Shown here in pieces: positions 24,758 through 34,634 of a stretch of 64,000 bases of DNA; the stretch's first letter is position 1; every line of letters begins with the position of its first letter. Location: positions 3,472,001 through 3,536,000 of the forward strand of contig NZ_CP136995.1 in assembly GCF_033110285.1 (NCBI RefSeq), given 5' to 3'. A program made the translations under genes and the position numbers. This DNA is from Ottowia sp. SB7-C50 (GTDB taxonomy: Bacteria > Pseudomonadota > Gammaproteobacteria > Burkholderiales > Burkholderiaceae_C). Below the pieces are notes generated by a model. That model searched no databases. It was not told where the DNA came from and saw nothing but the letters and a program-made list of their open reading frames with translations.

Positions 24758-25399
24758 ATGGTCTCTGAGGGCAATGCGCAGCCCACGCGCTGTGGCTTCG
24801 CCGGCGACGAAGCGCCCGGCGCCCCGCGCGTGTACGTGCTGCCCGCCCCGGTCGCGCCCGCCGGCGCCCCGCCCGAAGCGGCGCGTCGCCTGGCACGCCA
24901 GCACGCGCGCGCTGCGTTGCGCAGCCTGCTGGCGCATGACTTGGGTTGCGCGCCCGAAGCCATCGACCTCAGCGACACACGCGGTCAGCCGGTGCGCGCG
25001 GCCGGGCATGAACGCATCGGCCTGTCGATCAGCCACGAACATGCGCTGAGCCTGCTCGCGCTGTGCCCCGACGGCGCGGTTGGCGTGGATGTGGTCCGCG
25101 TACCCGCCGCCAGCGACGCCGACGAGCTGCGCCGCGCGGCGCATTTGTTTCTTGAGCCAAATATGGCTGCAGCGCTGGACCAGGAAGCGCATGAAGCTAC
25201 TTTTTCAATAGCATTTGCCGCCGCGTGGGCGGCGCACGAAGCGCGCCTGAAATGCATCGGCCAGCCGCTCGTCGAATGGTCGTCCGCGCTGTCCGCGCGC
25301 CTGGCCGGCGTGCGCAGCGCCGCCGTCGAATTGCCGCCTTGGGCGGCGGCCGATCATGTGGCGGCGGTGGCGTGGCGCGCCGCCGGGCTGGGCGGCTGA
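24758..25399 (+). CDS. 4'-phosphopantetheinyl transferase superfamily protein
   Basis: 213 residues. Sfp-type signatures are present: GLSISHE (CoA contact), AVGVDV (metal-binding Asp region, usually GIDIE-like) and WAAHEARLKC, where the usual lysine of W-x-x-K-E-A is histidine. An in-frame copy of the dispersed repeat sits directly before that last motif (25158-25218). The protein lies 112 bases after the Pls-like gene on the same strand and most simply activates Ser574 of that carrier domain. ATG 24758 is the first start; no strong ribosome site is seen. The His substitution leaves activity open. Confidence 0.85.
   Translation: MVSEGNAQPTRCGFAGDEAPGAPRVYVLPAPVAPAGAPPEAARRLARQHARAALRSLLAHDLGCAPEAIDLSDTRGQPVRAAGHERIGLSISHEHALSLLALCPDGAVGVDVVRVPAASDADELRRAAHLFLEPNMAAALDQEAHEATFSIAFAAAWAAHEARLKCIGQPLVEWSSALSARLAGVRSAAVELPPWAAADHVAAVAWRAAGLGG
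25158..25218. repeat. Dispersed ~60-bp repeat, in-frame copy in the PPTase gene
   Basis: CCAAATATGGCTGCAGCGCT...CAGGAAGCGC...GAAGCTACTTTTTCAATAGC. It is read as NMAAALDQEAHEATFSIA, immediately before the catalytic W-x-x-H-E-A motif. Confidence 0.7.
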
Positions 25400-25530
25400 G
25401 CTGTCCGGCGCGCGCCGCCCAAACGCTCGCGCCACCGCCCCTTCCGCGTCATCCCGCGAACGCGGGAATGCGCAAACCGTCATCGTCCCTGTGCCCGCGC
25501 TTGCGCAGACACCGTGGCGCATTCAAAGGC

Positions 25531-26587
25531 TCAGGCCGCGTCCCGATAAAACCCCGCCGCCTGCACGCCGCGCGGCGCCAGCGGCCCCACGGCATTCGCG
25601 ATGGCGCCGATGTGGTCCGGCGTGGTGCCGCAGCAGCCGCCGACGATGTTGACCAGCCCCTCGGCGGCAAATTCGTGCACCAGGCGGCTGGTGACCTCGG
25701 GGGGTTTCGTCGAAGCCGGTATCGCTCATCGGGTTGGGCAGGCCGGCGTTGGGGTAGCAGCTGATGAAGGTGTCGGGCGCAGCGCGGTTGAGCTCCTGGA
25801 TGTAGGGGCGCATCAGTGCGGCGCCCAGCGCGCAGTTCAGGCCCACCGACAGCGGCTGCGCGTGGCGCACGCTGTACCAGAAGGCGGTGACGGTCTGGCC
25901 GCTCAGCACGCGGCCTGACGCATCGGTCACCGTGCCGCTGATCATGATGGGCAGGCGTTCGCCGGTCTGCTCGAAGGCTTCGTCGATGGCGAACAGCGCG
26001 GCCTTGGCGTTGAGGGTGTCGAAGATGGTTTCGACCAGCAGCACATCGGCGCCGCCTTCGATCAGGCCCAGCGTCTGCTCCAGATAGGCAGCGCGCAGCT
26101 GCTCAAACGTCACGTTGCGCGCGCCGGGGTCGTTGACGTCGGGGCTGATGCTGGCCGTCTTGGGCGTGGGGCCCAGGGCGCCGGCGACGAAGCGCGGCTT
26201 GTCGGGCGTGCTGTACTGGTCGCACGCCGCGCGGGCGAGGCGGGCCGATTCGACGTTCATCTCGCGCGCAAGATGCGCCATGTCGTAGTCGGCCTGCGCG
26301 ATGCTGGTGGCGCCGAAGGTGTTGGTCTCGATCAGGTCGGCGCCCGCGGCCAGGTACTGCTCGTGAATGGCGCCGATGACGTCGGGCCGGGTCAGCGACA
26401 GCAATTCGTTGTTGCCCTTCACATCGCGCGGGAAGTCCTGGAAGCGCTCGCCGCGAAACTGCGCCTCGGTCAGCTTGAAGCGCTGGATCATGGTGCCCAT
26501 AGCGCCATCCAGAATGACGAGGCGTTGACGCAGGATGTCGGGCAGTTGGGCGGCGCGGGTGTAGGCGGGCAGTGTCATGCGTGCCAT
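25531..26587 (-). pseudogene. metH: Methionine synthase homocysteine-binding half, frameshifted
   Basis: A homocysteine S-methyltransferase domain of 351 residues if one base is removed. The start region ([12 protein letters not shown]), [17 protein letters not shown] and GLNCALGA (first zinc cysteine) are intact. A run of six G at 25699-25704 (plus strand) shifts the frame after SDTGFDETP; with five, the protein continues [20 protein letters not shown] and reaches [11 protein letters not shown], the two other zinc cysteines, ending at the TGA at 25531. As sequenced, both cysteines are lost and reading continues to 25523. The partner half is at 10690-13488. Sequencing error is the simplest explanation. 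Start ATG 26587 or 26578. Confidence 0.85.
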
Positions 26588-26621
26588 TGTAGAAAGTCGG
26601 TGCATGAACGCGGGTGAGCCG

Positions 26622-26684
26622 TCAAATTGGCCGCCGGCGCCCTGGGGACAAGCGCAAGCAGCTATCAAAACAGCAGCAATCAGA
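26622..26684. repeat. Dispersed ~60-bp repeat, intergenic copy
   Basis: CAAATTGGCCGCCGGCGCCC...ACAAGCGCAAGCAGCTATCA...AAACAGCAGCAATCA. It lies between the N-formylglutamate amidohydrolase gene end and the small metH half. Confidence 0.75.
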
Positions 26685-27498
26685 CTTGATGGCCAGCACG
26701 CCGCGCAAACGCCAGCGCCGTTTGCAGCAGGCGTTCCAGCGTCGGCTGGATGCGCGCGGCCTGCTCGGGCAGGTAGTCGAAGGGCATCGCCTCTTGCATG
26801 TAGCTGCTTTGCGTCATTTCCAGCTGCACCGCGTGCACGCCTTCGTGCGGACGGCCGTGCGCGCGCGTGATGTGGCCGCCCTTGAATCGGCCATTGAGCA
26901 CCGCCGTGAAACCGGGCGCCGATCCGGCCACGCGCAGCAGCTCTTGCGCCAGCTCGGGCGCGCAACTGGTGCCGTCCGCCGTGCCCAGGTTCAGATCGGG
27001 CAACTTGCCGTCGAAGAAGCGCGGCAGCACGGAGCGGATCGAGTGCGCGTCCCACAGCACCGCCACGCCGTGCGCGGCGCGGATGCGCGCCAGCTCGGCC
27101 GCCAGCGCATCGTGGTACGGCTGCCAGAGGGCGGCGCGGCGCTCGGCCACCTCATCGGCGGCCGGCTCGTCGGCGGCATCGCGGTAAATCCGCTCGCCAT
27201 CGAAATCGTCGACCGGGCACAGCGCCGTCACGCTCTGGCCGGGGTACAGGCTGGCGCCGTCTGGCGGGCGATTCAGGTCGATCACGTAGCGCGAATGCGT
27301 GGCGACGAGCAACGACGCACCCAGCCCCCGCGCAAAGTCGTACAGGCGCGGCAGATGCCAGTCGGTGTCGTGCACCTCGCGCGCCTTGGGCGTCAACCGC
27401 GCCGAAAGGTCAGGCGGGACGTGCGTGCCGACATGGGGGAACGAGATCAGCAGAGGGGCGCTGCCGGGGTGAAGGTGAAAGGGCGCAGGGGTGGTCAT
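26680..27498 (-). CDS. N-formylglutamate amidohydrolase family protein
   Basis: 272 residues, matching HutG-type N-formylglutamate deformylases. Typical segments are [55 protein letters not shown] and [13 protein letters not shown]. The enzyme hydrolyses N-formyl-L-glutamate, the last step of one histidine-degradation route. No other hut gene is in the window, so it may serve that pathway from a distance or act on a related N-formyl compound. ATG 27498 gives a normal start; the longer frame to 27594 is not homologous. It diverges from the RhuM remnant. Confidence 0.85.
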   Translation of the reverse strand: MTTPAPFHLHPGSAPLLISFPHVGTHVPPDLSARLTPKAREVHDTDWHLPRLYDFARGLGASLLVATHSRYVIDLNRPPDGASLYPGQSVTALCPVDDFDGERIYRDAADEPAADEVAERRAALWQPYHDALAAELARIRAAHGVAVLWDAHSIRSVLPRFFDGKLPDLNLGTADGTSCAPELAQELLRVAGSAPGFTAVLNGRFKGGHITRAHGRPHEGVHAVQLEMTQSSYMQEAMPFDYLPEQAARIQPTLERLLQTALAFARRAGHQV

Positions 27499-27580
27499 GG
27501 GGCGTGGGCATGCTGGCAGTCGCACAGCCAAGCCTACACGTGCCGAGGCCCTTTGCCGCCGCTGCCCACCAAGCCCACTC

Positions 27581-27934
27581 ATGAGCGAACTCATTCTCTA
27601 CACCACCGAAGACGGCCGCAGCCAGATCAAGCTGCGGGCTGATCAGCAAACCGTGTGGCTGACTCAGCTTGATATGGCCGAGTTGTTTGACGCGACCAAA
27701 CAGAACATTTCGCTGCACCTGAAAAATGTCTTTTCAGACAAAGAGTTAGGTGCAAAAGCAGTTGTCAAGGAATCCTTGACAACTGCGGCCGACGGCAAGC
27801 AATACCACGCGCAGCTCTACAACCTCGACGCCACCCTCGCCGTGGGCTACCGCGTGCGTTTGCCGCGCGGCGTGCGGTTTCGCCGCTGGGCACCCGGCTT
27901 CGCGCAGGGCGTCGGGTGGCACGGCGCGCAGTGA
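27581..27934 (+). pseudogene. RhuM family protein, N-terminal remnant
   Basis: 117 residues that match the start of RhuM proteins: a swapped-hairpin AbrB-like opening (YTTEDGRSQIKLRADQQTVWLTQ) and TKQNISLHLKNVF, through NLDATLAVGYRVR. Full-length RhuM is about 330 residues; here homology ends after FRRWA and the remaining 16 residues are unrelated. RhuM was named from a Salmonella pathogenicity island and its biochemical role is unsettled; relatives occur on mobile DNA. With the nearby oxidase remnant this suggests an eroded acquired segment. Confidence 0.75.
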
Positions 27935-27980
27935 GTGGGGGCCATGCCCAGGCGCGGCGTGGGACTGGGGTTTGATGCCG

Positions 27981-28033
27981 AATTGGCCTCCAGTGCTTGT
28001 ATATCAAGCGCAAGCAGCTCCAATAATGAGAGC
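27981..28033. repeat. Dispersed ~60-bp repeat, intergenic copy
   Basis: AATTGGCCTCCAGTGCTTGT...ATCAAGCGCAAGCAGCTCC then AATAATGAG. The GCTTG/CAAGC arms face each other around TATAT. Confidence 0.7.
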
Positions 28034-28231
28034 ATGCTGTCGATGCTTCGGATGAAGCGGCGCTGGCCATCGGTGGGCGGCCAGGGCCAGGTAGCCGGTC
28101 GAGGGTGACATGACGAGCGTGATTCTGCTGTGCTGAACCTCAGCGATGATCTCAAGACCCTGCGTCGCCAACACCGAAACTGCCTGGATGAATGCCTTGT
28201 GCATAGGGGGCATTTCGTTGGCGCGTTGCAA
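28004..28231 (-). CDS. Small hypothetical protein, possibly decayed
   Basis: 75 residues from a TTG or 66 from an internal ATG (MHKAFIQAVSVLATQGLEII). The middle looks protein-like (EVQHSRITLVMSPSTGYLALAAHRW). After that the minus-strand neighbouring frame looks equally convincing (DGQRRFIRSIDSMLSLLE), so a frameshift may have broken a slightly longer gene; the end runs into the dispersed repeat. It is not recognised. The rest of the 27935-28366 gap shows no gene. Confidence 0.3.
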   Translation of the reverse strand: MQRANEMPPMHKAFIQAVSVLATQGLEIIAEVQHSRITLVMSPSTGYLALAAHRWPAPLHPKHRQHALIIGAACA

Positions 28232-28366
28232 GGCGTCCGCCTTGCGCTCACCCCATCACGTCCAGCCCCAGGCTGGTCCTGACACGCCGCGCCCCGTCCG
28301 CGCGTCCGGCGGCGACAATGCGCGCTGGCTTTTGGCTTCGCTTTTGTTTTGAACGACCGTCTCCCC

Positions 28367-30322
<1,956 letters not shown>

Positions 30323-30341
30323 CGCGCGGGCAGCGCCCGAA

Positions 30342-30779
30342 GTGTTCGGCATGGTCACCGAGACCCGCAGCGGCTGGCGCGGCGCGCCGGCCGACGTGGC
30401 GCCCAGCCAGCCCTACCGCGAATTCGCGCACGACCGGGTGGACATGTGCGTCGGCGCGCCGATCGGCCAGCGCGACTACGCCGAAACCTGGGTGGTGTCC
30501 AACCAGTCGGGCGAGCTGCACAACTTCCACGTCCATCAGTCGAAGTTCGAGGTGCTCGAGTCCAACCGCGGCCCGGCGCCCAACGTGGCCGCGCTGCCGG
30601 CCACCAAGGACGGCGCTTTCCACGACACCTACCCCATCGACCCCGGCGGCTGGATTCGCCTGCGCATCCGGTTCGACCGCCCGGAGCAGATCGGCCGCTA
30701 CGTCTACCACTGCCACATCCTCGAGCACGAGGACAAGGGCATGATGTCGGTGGTCCAGGTGGTGGACACCACGCCTTGA
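30342..30779 (+). pseudogene. Multicopper oxidase C-terminal remnant
   Basis: About 145 residues equal to the last third of a bacterial multicopper oxidase. Copper-ligand motifs are LHNFHVHQ and YHCHILEHEDKGMM, which includes the Cys-His trinuclear/type 1 segment and axial Met. No N-terminal cupredoxin domains or signal peptide exist upstream; the homologous sequence begins about 20 bases after the recQ stop. Alone it cannot build the trinuclear site. It is most likely a deletion remnant, though transcription from recQ could still read it. Confidence 0.75.
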
Positions 30780-30864
30780 ACGCCCGCGTGGCGTTCGAAG
30801 CTGGCACGCGGGCCGCCGGCTTCAACGGCGAGCTTGAGCGCCAGCGGTGGCGCTGGCCGTGGGC

Positions 30865-30907
30865 TTGGGCCATTTTCCAATTGGCCCATTTGGCCCATAA
30901 TGGCCAA
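30865..30907. promoter_or_regulatory. TTGGCCCAT repeat array upstream of the toxin-antitoxin pair
   Basis: TTGGGCCAT (30865-30873), TTGGCCCAT (30881-30889), TTGGCCCAT (30890-30898) and inverted ATGGCCAA (30900-30907) lie 28-70 bases before the antitoxin ATG. Such arrays are usual binding sites for autoregulating antitoxins. The protein that binds is inferred. Confidence 0.5.
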
Positions 30908-30935
30908 ATTAGCCCTTGCCACACGAAGGACTGCC

Positions 30936-31292
30936 ATGCCCGCCATCGCTGCACTCGACCACTTTGACCAGTTGTCCCGCACACCCGCGTCCGAGGTCAA
31001 GAAACTCGGCTGGCGCGGCGTGATGCGCACCGTGGGGCGCGAGGGCAAGGTGCTGGTCACCAACCACGACCAGCCCGAGGCGGTGATCCTCTCGACCGAC
31101 GAATACCAGCGGCTGATGCAGGCTGCGCAAGGCGCGCAGATGCAGCAGGACGCCGCGCTCGACCACCTGCGCCGCCGCTTTGACGAGCGGCTGGCCACGC
31201 TGGCGCGAGACGACGCGGGCGACCGTCTGCGCGGCGTGCTGGGCGGGCCGATGGCGCTGGATAGCGAAGTGAAGGCCGGCGACAGCCACTGA
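30936..31292 (+). CDS. Phd/YefM-like type II antitoxin
   Basis: 118 residues. The central part (GREGKVLVTNHDQPEAVILSTDEYQRLM) matches the Phd/YefM DNA-binding fold, with a helical C-terminal extension (HLRRRFDERLATLARDD) of the type that wraps a toxin. GAAGGA lies 6 bases before ATG 30936; longer frames upstream run through the operator-like array. The zeta-like kinase gene follows 88 bases downstream with a dispersed repeat between. It is likely the antitoxin and autorepressor of this pair, but the partnership is inferred from adjacency. Confidence 0.75.
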   Translation: MPAIAALDHFDQLSRTPASEVKKLGWRGVMRTVGREGKVLVTNHDQPEAVILSTDEYQRLMQAAQGAQMQQDAALDHLRRRFDERLATLARDDAGDRLRGVLGGPMALDSEVKAGDSH

Positions 31293-31311
31293 CGGCGACG
31301 CTTCTACCACC

Positions 31312-31376
31312 TCTAAAACTCCTGTTTTGATAGCTATCTGCGCTGGCTGAATCAGCGCCCAAGCCAGATTGGCACC
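31312..31376. repeat. Dispersed ~60-bp repeat, between antitoxin and kinase genes
   Basis: CTCCTGTTTTGATAGCTATC then TGCGCTGGCTGAATCAGCGCCCAAG. GCGCTGG/TCAGCGC arms pair around TGAA. It ends 5 bases before the kinase ATG, which lacks a clear ribosome site. Confidence 0.8.
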
Positions 31377-31380
31377 TTAC

Positions 31381-32016
31381 ATGACCGCCCGCCCCGTCAT
31401 CTACGTCCTGGCCGGCGTCAACGGTGCCGGCAAAAGCTCCATCGGCGGCCATCTGCTCACACGCGCCGGGCTGGCCTGGTTCAACCCCGACACCTTCGCC
31501 CGCGAACTCGTCACCGCCACCGGCTGTGACCCCACCGCCGCCAACGCTGCCGCCTGGACCGAGGGCATGCGCCGGCTGGACGATGCCGTGAGCGCCGGCC
31601 GCAGCTTTGCCTTTGAAACTACGCTGGGCGGCCACAGCGTGGCCGCGCGCCTGAAAGCCGCCACCGGCACGCACGACGTGCTGGTGTGGTTCTGCGGCCT
31701 GGCCTCGCCCGAGCTGCACATCGCCCGCGTGCAGGCGCGCGTGGCGGTCGGCGGCCACAACATCCCGGAGGCCAAGATCCGCGAGCGCTGGACGGCCAGC
31801 ATCGCCAACCTGATCGCACTGCTGCCCGATCTGGCCGAGGTGCGGGTGTTCGACAACAGCGCCAGCGTGGCGCCGGGCGAGCCGATTCCCGACCCGCTGC
31901 CGGTGGCGGTGTTTCAGCGCGGACGTCTCACCTGGCCGACCGCTGATGACGTCGCGCAATGGGCGCGCACACCGGATTGGGCCAAGCCGGTGCTGGGGTC
32001 GGCACTGCCGTCGTGA
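31381..32016 (+). CDS. Zeta-toxin-like P-loop kinase
   Basis: 211 residues. Walker A is GVNGAGKSS (Lys18); then FNPDTFAREL and FAFETTLGG, the latter typical of zeta toxins and their stand-alone relatives. Zeta toxins phosphorylate UDP-N-acetylglucosamine and block wall synthesis. The usual epsilon antitoxin is absent; a Phd/YefM-like gene stands in its place. Some relatives are not toxins, so toxicity is unproven. ATG 31381 gives the P-loop near the N-terminus as in the family. It converges with the AAA+ gene, 33 bases apart. Confidence 0.8.
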   Translation: MTARPVIYVLAGVNGAGKSSIGGHLLTRAGLAWFNPDTFARELVTATGCDPTAANAAAWTEGMRRLDDAVSAGRSFAFETTLGGHSVAARLKAATGTHDVLVWFCGLASPELHIARVQARVAVGGHNIPEAKIRERWTASIANLIALLPDLAEVRVFDNSASVAPGEPIPDPLPVAVFQRGRLTWPTADDVAQWARTPDWAKPVLGSALPS

Positions 32017-32049
32017 GTTCGCGCTGGCAACGCGCCGGCGCGCATCAGT

Positions 32050-34386
32050 TCAGTGCACAAACCCCATGCTGCGCTGCTCGCGCACCTCGGGCTTGATGCG
32101 GTGCTCGGCTTCGAGTTGTTCCAGGAACTCCTCGACCGAGAATTCGGCGGCCAGGATGTCGGTCTGGCGCTTGACGGCGGCGAAGTCGCCGGGGCACAGC
32201 TGCTCCAGCTTGGCCAGCCGGCGCTGCACCTCGGGCGTCAGCAGGTCGGCGTTGCCCTTCAGTGCCTCTGTGACGAACATGCGTTCGCGCTGCTCGGCTT
32301 TCAGCGGCATGAACTTGATCTTGAAGGTGAAGCGCCGCAGCGCCGCCTGGTCGATGCGGTCGAGCAGGTTGGTGGTGCAGATGAACACGCCGTGGTGGCG
32401 CTCCATCTGCTGCAGCATTTCGTTGACCTCGGTCACTTCATAGCTGCGCTGCGCGCCTCGGCGGTCGAGCAGAAAGCTGTCGGCCTCGTCCAGCAGCAGC
32501 ACGGCCTTTTCCTGCGTGGCTTCGGCAAACATGGCGGCCATGTTCTGCTCGGTTTCGCCCACGTACTTGCTGACCAGGTCGCTGGCCTGCTTGATGATGA
32601 GCGGCTGGCCCAGGTGCTCGGCGATGTATTCGCCCAGCGCCGTCTTGCCGGTGCCGGGCGCGCCGTAGAAGCACAGCGCGCCGTGGCCGCGCGCCTTCAA
32701 GGCTTCGACGATGCGCGGAATTTCAAAACGGCTTTCGACGTTGAGCATGTCCAGGTCGTAGGTGGTGACCTGGCGGCGGCCCTTCTTGGCCTGCCCTTCG
32801 TCGGGCTTGCGGCCCAGGGCGGCGTCGGAGTTTTTCAGCTGCCGCTCAATCAGCGACTCGAACACCTCACCGCCCGCCTCGCCCACGTGGGCCAGGTCGG
32901 CAAAGCGCACCGCGGTGCGGATCTGCGCCGGCGTCAGGCCCTTGCGCTCGGTCAGCTTGGCGACGAAGGCGTCGCTCACGGCCACGCCGTCCAGCGTCTT
33001 GCGGATGAGTTGCTCGCGCGCGCCGGGCGGGGGCGACTTCAGCTCCAGGTGATAGGCAAAGCGGCGGCGGAAGGCCGGGTCGATCTGCTCGATGCGGTTG
33101 GTCACCCAGATGGTGGGCACCGGGTTGCTTTCCAGGATCTGGTTGACCCACGCCTTGCCGTTGACGCTGTGGGCCACGGCGGCGGCCATGGCCTGCTGCT
33201 CGGCGCGCGCCATCAGGCCGGCGGCGTCGACGCTGATGGGCGGGAACACGTCCTCCACCTCGTCGAACAGCAGCGCGGCCTCTTGCGAGCCTTTCAAAAA
33301 GACTTGCGCAATCTGCATCGAGCGGTAGCGGTCGCGGCCCGACAGGCTGTTGCCGTCGCGGTCGGCGTATTCGACCTCGAACAGGTCCAGCCCGGCTTCG
33401 TGCGCGACCACCTTGGCCAGTTCGGTCTTGCCGGTGCCGGGCGGGCCGTACAGCAGCACGTTGACACCCTGCGCCTTGGTGGCCTGCGCCTTGCGCAGCA
33501 GGTTGATCAGCACCTGCACGTCGTCGCCGACAAATTCGAAGTCGCTGCTCTTCAGGTCGCTGCGGGCGGCGGGGCGCGTGAACACGGCCATCAGCTCGGC
33601 GCGGTCGCGGTATTCGCGCATCAGCACGGGCGGCAGCTTTTCGCTGACCTTCATCAGGTCGGCCAGGTCGGTGATGCTGTGCTCGGAAATCAGGTTCTCG
33701 ACCAGGCCGATGCGCTCCAGCCGGCCGCCGGCGCGCAGCGCCTCGCCCACTTCGGCGGCGGTCACGCCGGCCAGGCCGGCGATGGCGGCGTAGGCTTCGG
33801 GCGCGTTGTTGACCTTGAACTCGACCAGGATGCTGCGCAGGTCGCGCTGATAGCGCGCCAGCGTGCCATACAGTAGTAGCGCACGCTCTGCCTTGTTCAG
33901 CTGCAACAGATTTGATAGCGAATCGATGTTCTTCTCGACCAGCGTGGACTGCTTCTTGAGCACATGGCTGAGCCACTGGCCGGTGCTGTTCAGCAGCGCC
34001 AGCAAGTCCTTGGGCGAGTCCTTGGCGTATTCGTCCAGATAGAAGAACAGCGTGCCCTCTTCATACGGGCCACGCCAGATGCCGTGGCGTTCCAGGAATT
34101 CGGTCGGGGTCAGCTGTTCGTGGCCGCGCCAGAAGTCGTTGTCCTTGCAGCGGCGGGCCAGGAATTCGCGCAGGCGCGTCAGCACCGGCTCAGGCCACAT
34201 CAGGTGGCGGCCGGCCAGCGCCATCAGGCCGTTGATGTCGCGGCGCACGTTGAACTTGCTGCCCTGCTGCGCGGCCAGCGTCAGCACGAAGTGCGAGCAC
34301 ATCAGGTCCAGCACCGGCGCGCTGGCCAGCGCCGGTGAAGCCAGCATGCCCGTCTGCTCACGCACCTGAATCGTCCGTTTCGCCAT
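32050..34386 (-). CDS. Two-module AAA+ ATPase of unknown function
   Basis: 778 residues. A ~270-residue helical N-terminal region of unknown fold is followed by two AAA+ modules: Walker A GPPGTGKTE (Lys320) with Walker B ALLFDEVEDVFP, and GAPGTGKTA (Lys581) with Walker B VLLLDEADSFLLDR. Arginine-finger-like FRRRFAYH and LRRFTFKIKF are seen after each. The layout recalls Cdc48/ATAD-type machines but no substrate domain is identified. ATG 34386 is chosen because MAKRTIQVREQTG begins the plausible sequence. It stands alone. A substrate-remodelling or chaperone role is only an inference. Confidence 0.82.
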   Translation of the reverse strand: MAKRTIQVREQTGMLASPALASAPVLDLMCSHFVLTLAAQQGSKFNVRRDINGLMALAGRHLMWPEPVLTRLREFLARRCKDNDFWRGHEQLTPTEFLERHGIWRGPYEEGTLFFYLDEYAKDSPKDLLALLNSTGQWLSHVLKKQSTLVEKNIDSLSNLLQLNKAERALLLYGTLARYQRDLRSILVEFKVNNAPEAYAAIAGLAGVTAAEVGEALRAGGRLERIGLVENLISEHSITDLADLMKVSEKLPPVLMREYRDRAELMAVFTRPAARSDLKSSDFEFVGDDVQVLINLLRKAQATKAQGVNVLLYGPPGTGKTELAKVVAHEAGLDLFEVEYADRDGNSLSGRDRYRSMQIAQVFLKGSQEAALLFDEVEDVFPPISVDAAGLMARAEQQAMAAAVAHSVNGKAWVNQILESNPVPTIWVTNRIEQIDPAFRRRFAYHLELKSPPPGAREQLIRKTLDGVAVSDAFVAKLTERKGLTPAQIRTAVRFADLAHVGEAGGEVFESLIERQLKNSDAALGRKPDEGQAKKGRRQVTTYDLDMLNVESRFEIPRIVEALKARGHGALCFYGAPGTGKTALGEYIAEHLGQPLIIKQASDLVSKYVGETEQNMAAMFAEATQEKAVLLLDEADSFLLDRRGAQRSYEVTEVNEMLQQMERHHGVFICTTNLLDRIDQAALRRFTFKIKFMPLKAEQRERMFVTEALKGNADLLTPEVQRRLAKLEQLCPGDFAAVKRQTDILAAEFSVEEFLEQLEAEHRIKPEVREQRSMGFVH

Positions 34387-34634
34387 CGACCATCTCCTGA
34401 AGGTTGAGTGCCTGCCTGCGCAAATGCCACCATAACGCAATCGCCGTGGCCGCGGAAGACAAGCCGCGCAACCAGCGGGCCGGTGGCAACGGCGCCACAC
34501 CGCCCGGACGAATGTGTCGCCGCCATGTCACGACACCCCCGTGTTCAGGGGGTTGTGCCGGCGCGGTTGACGCTGTGGCGCCCAAGGGCGATCATGCGAC
34601 CAAAGTTGACAATTTGTGAAGGAAGGTGTGGGTT

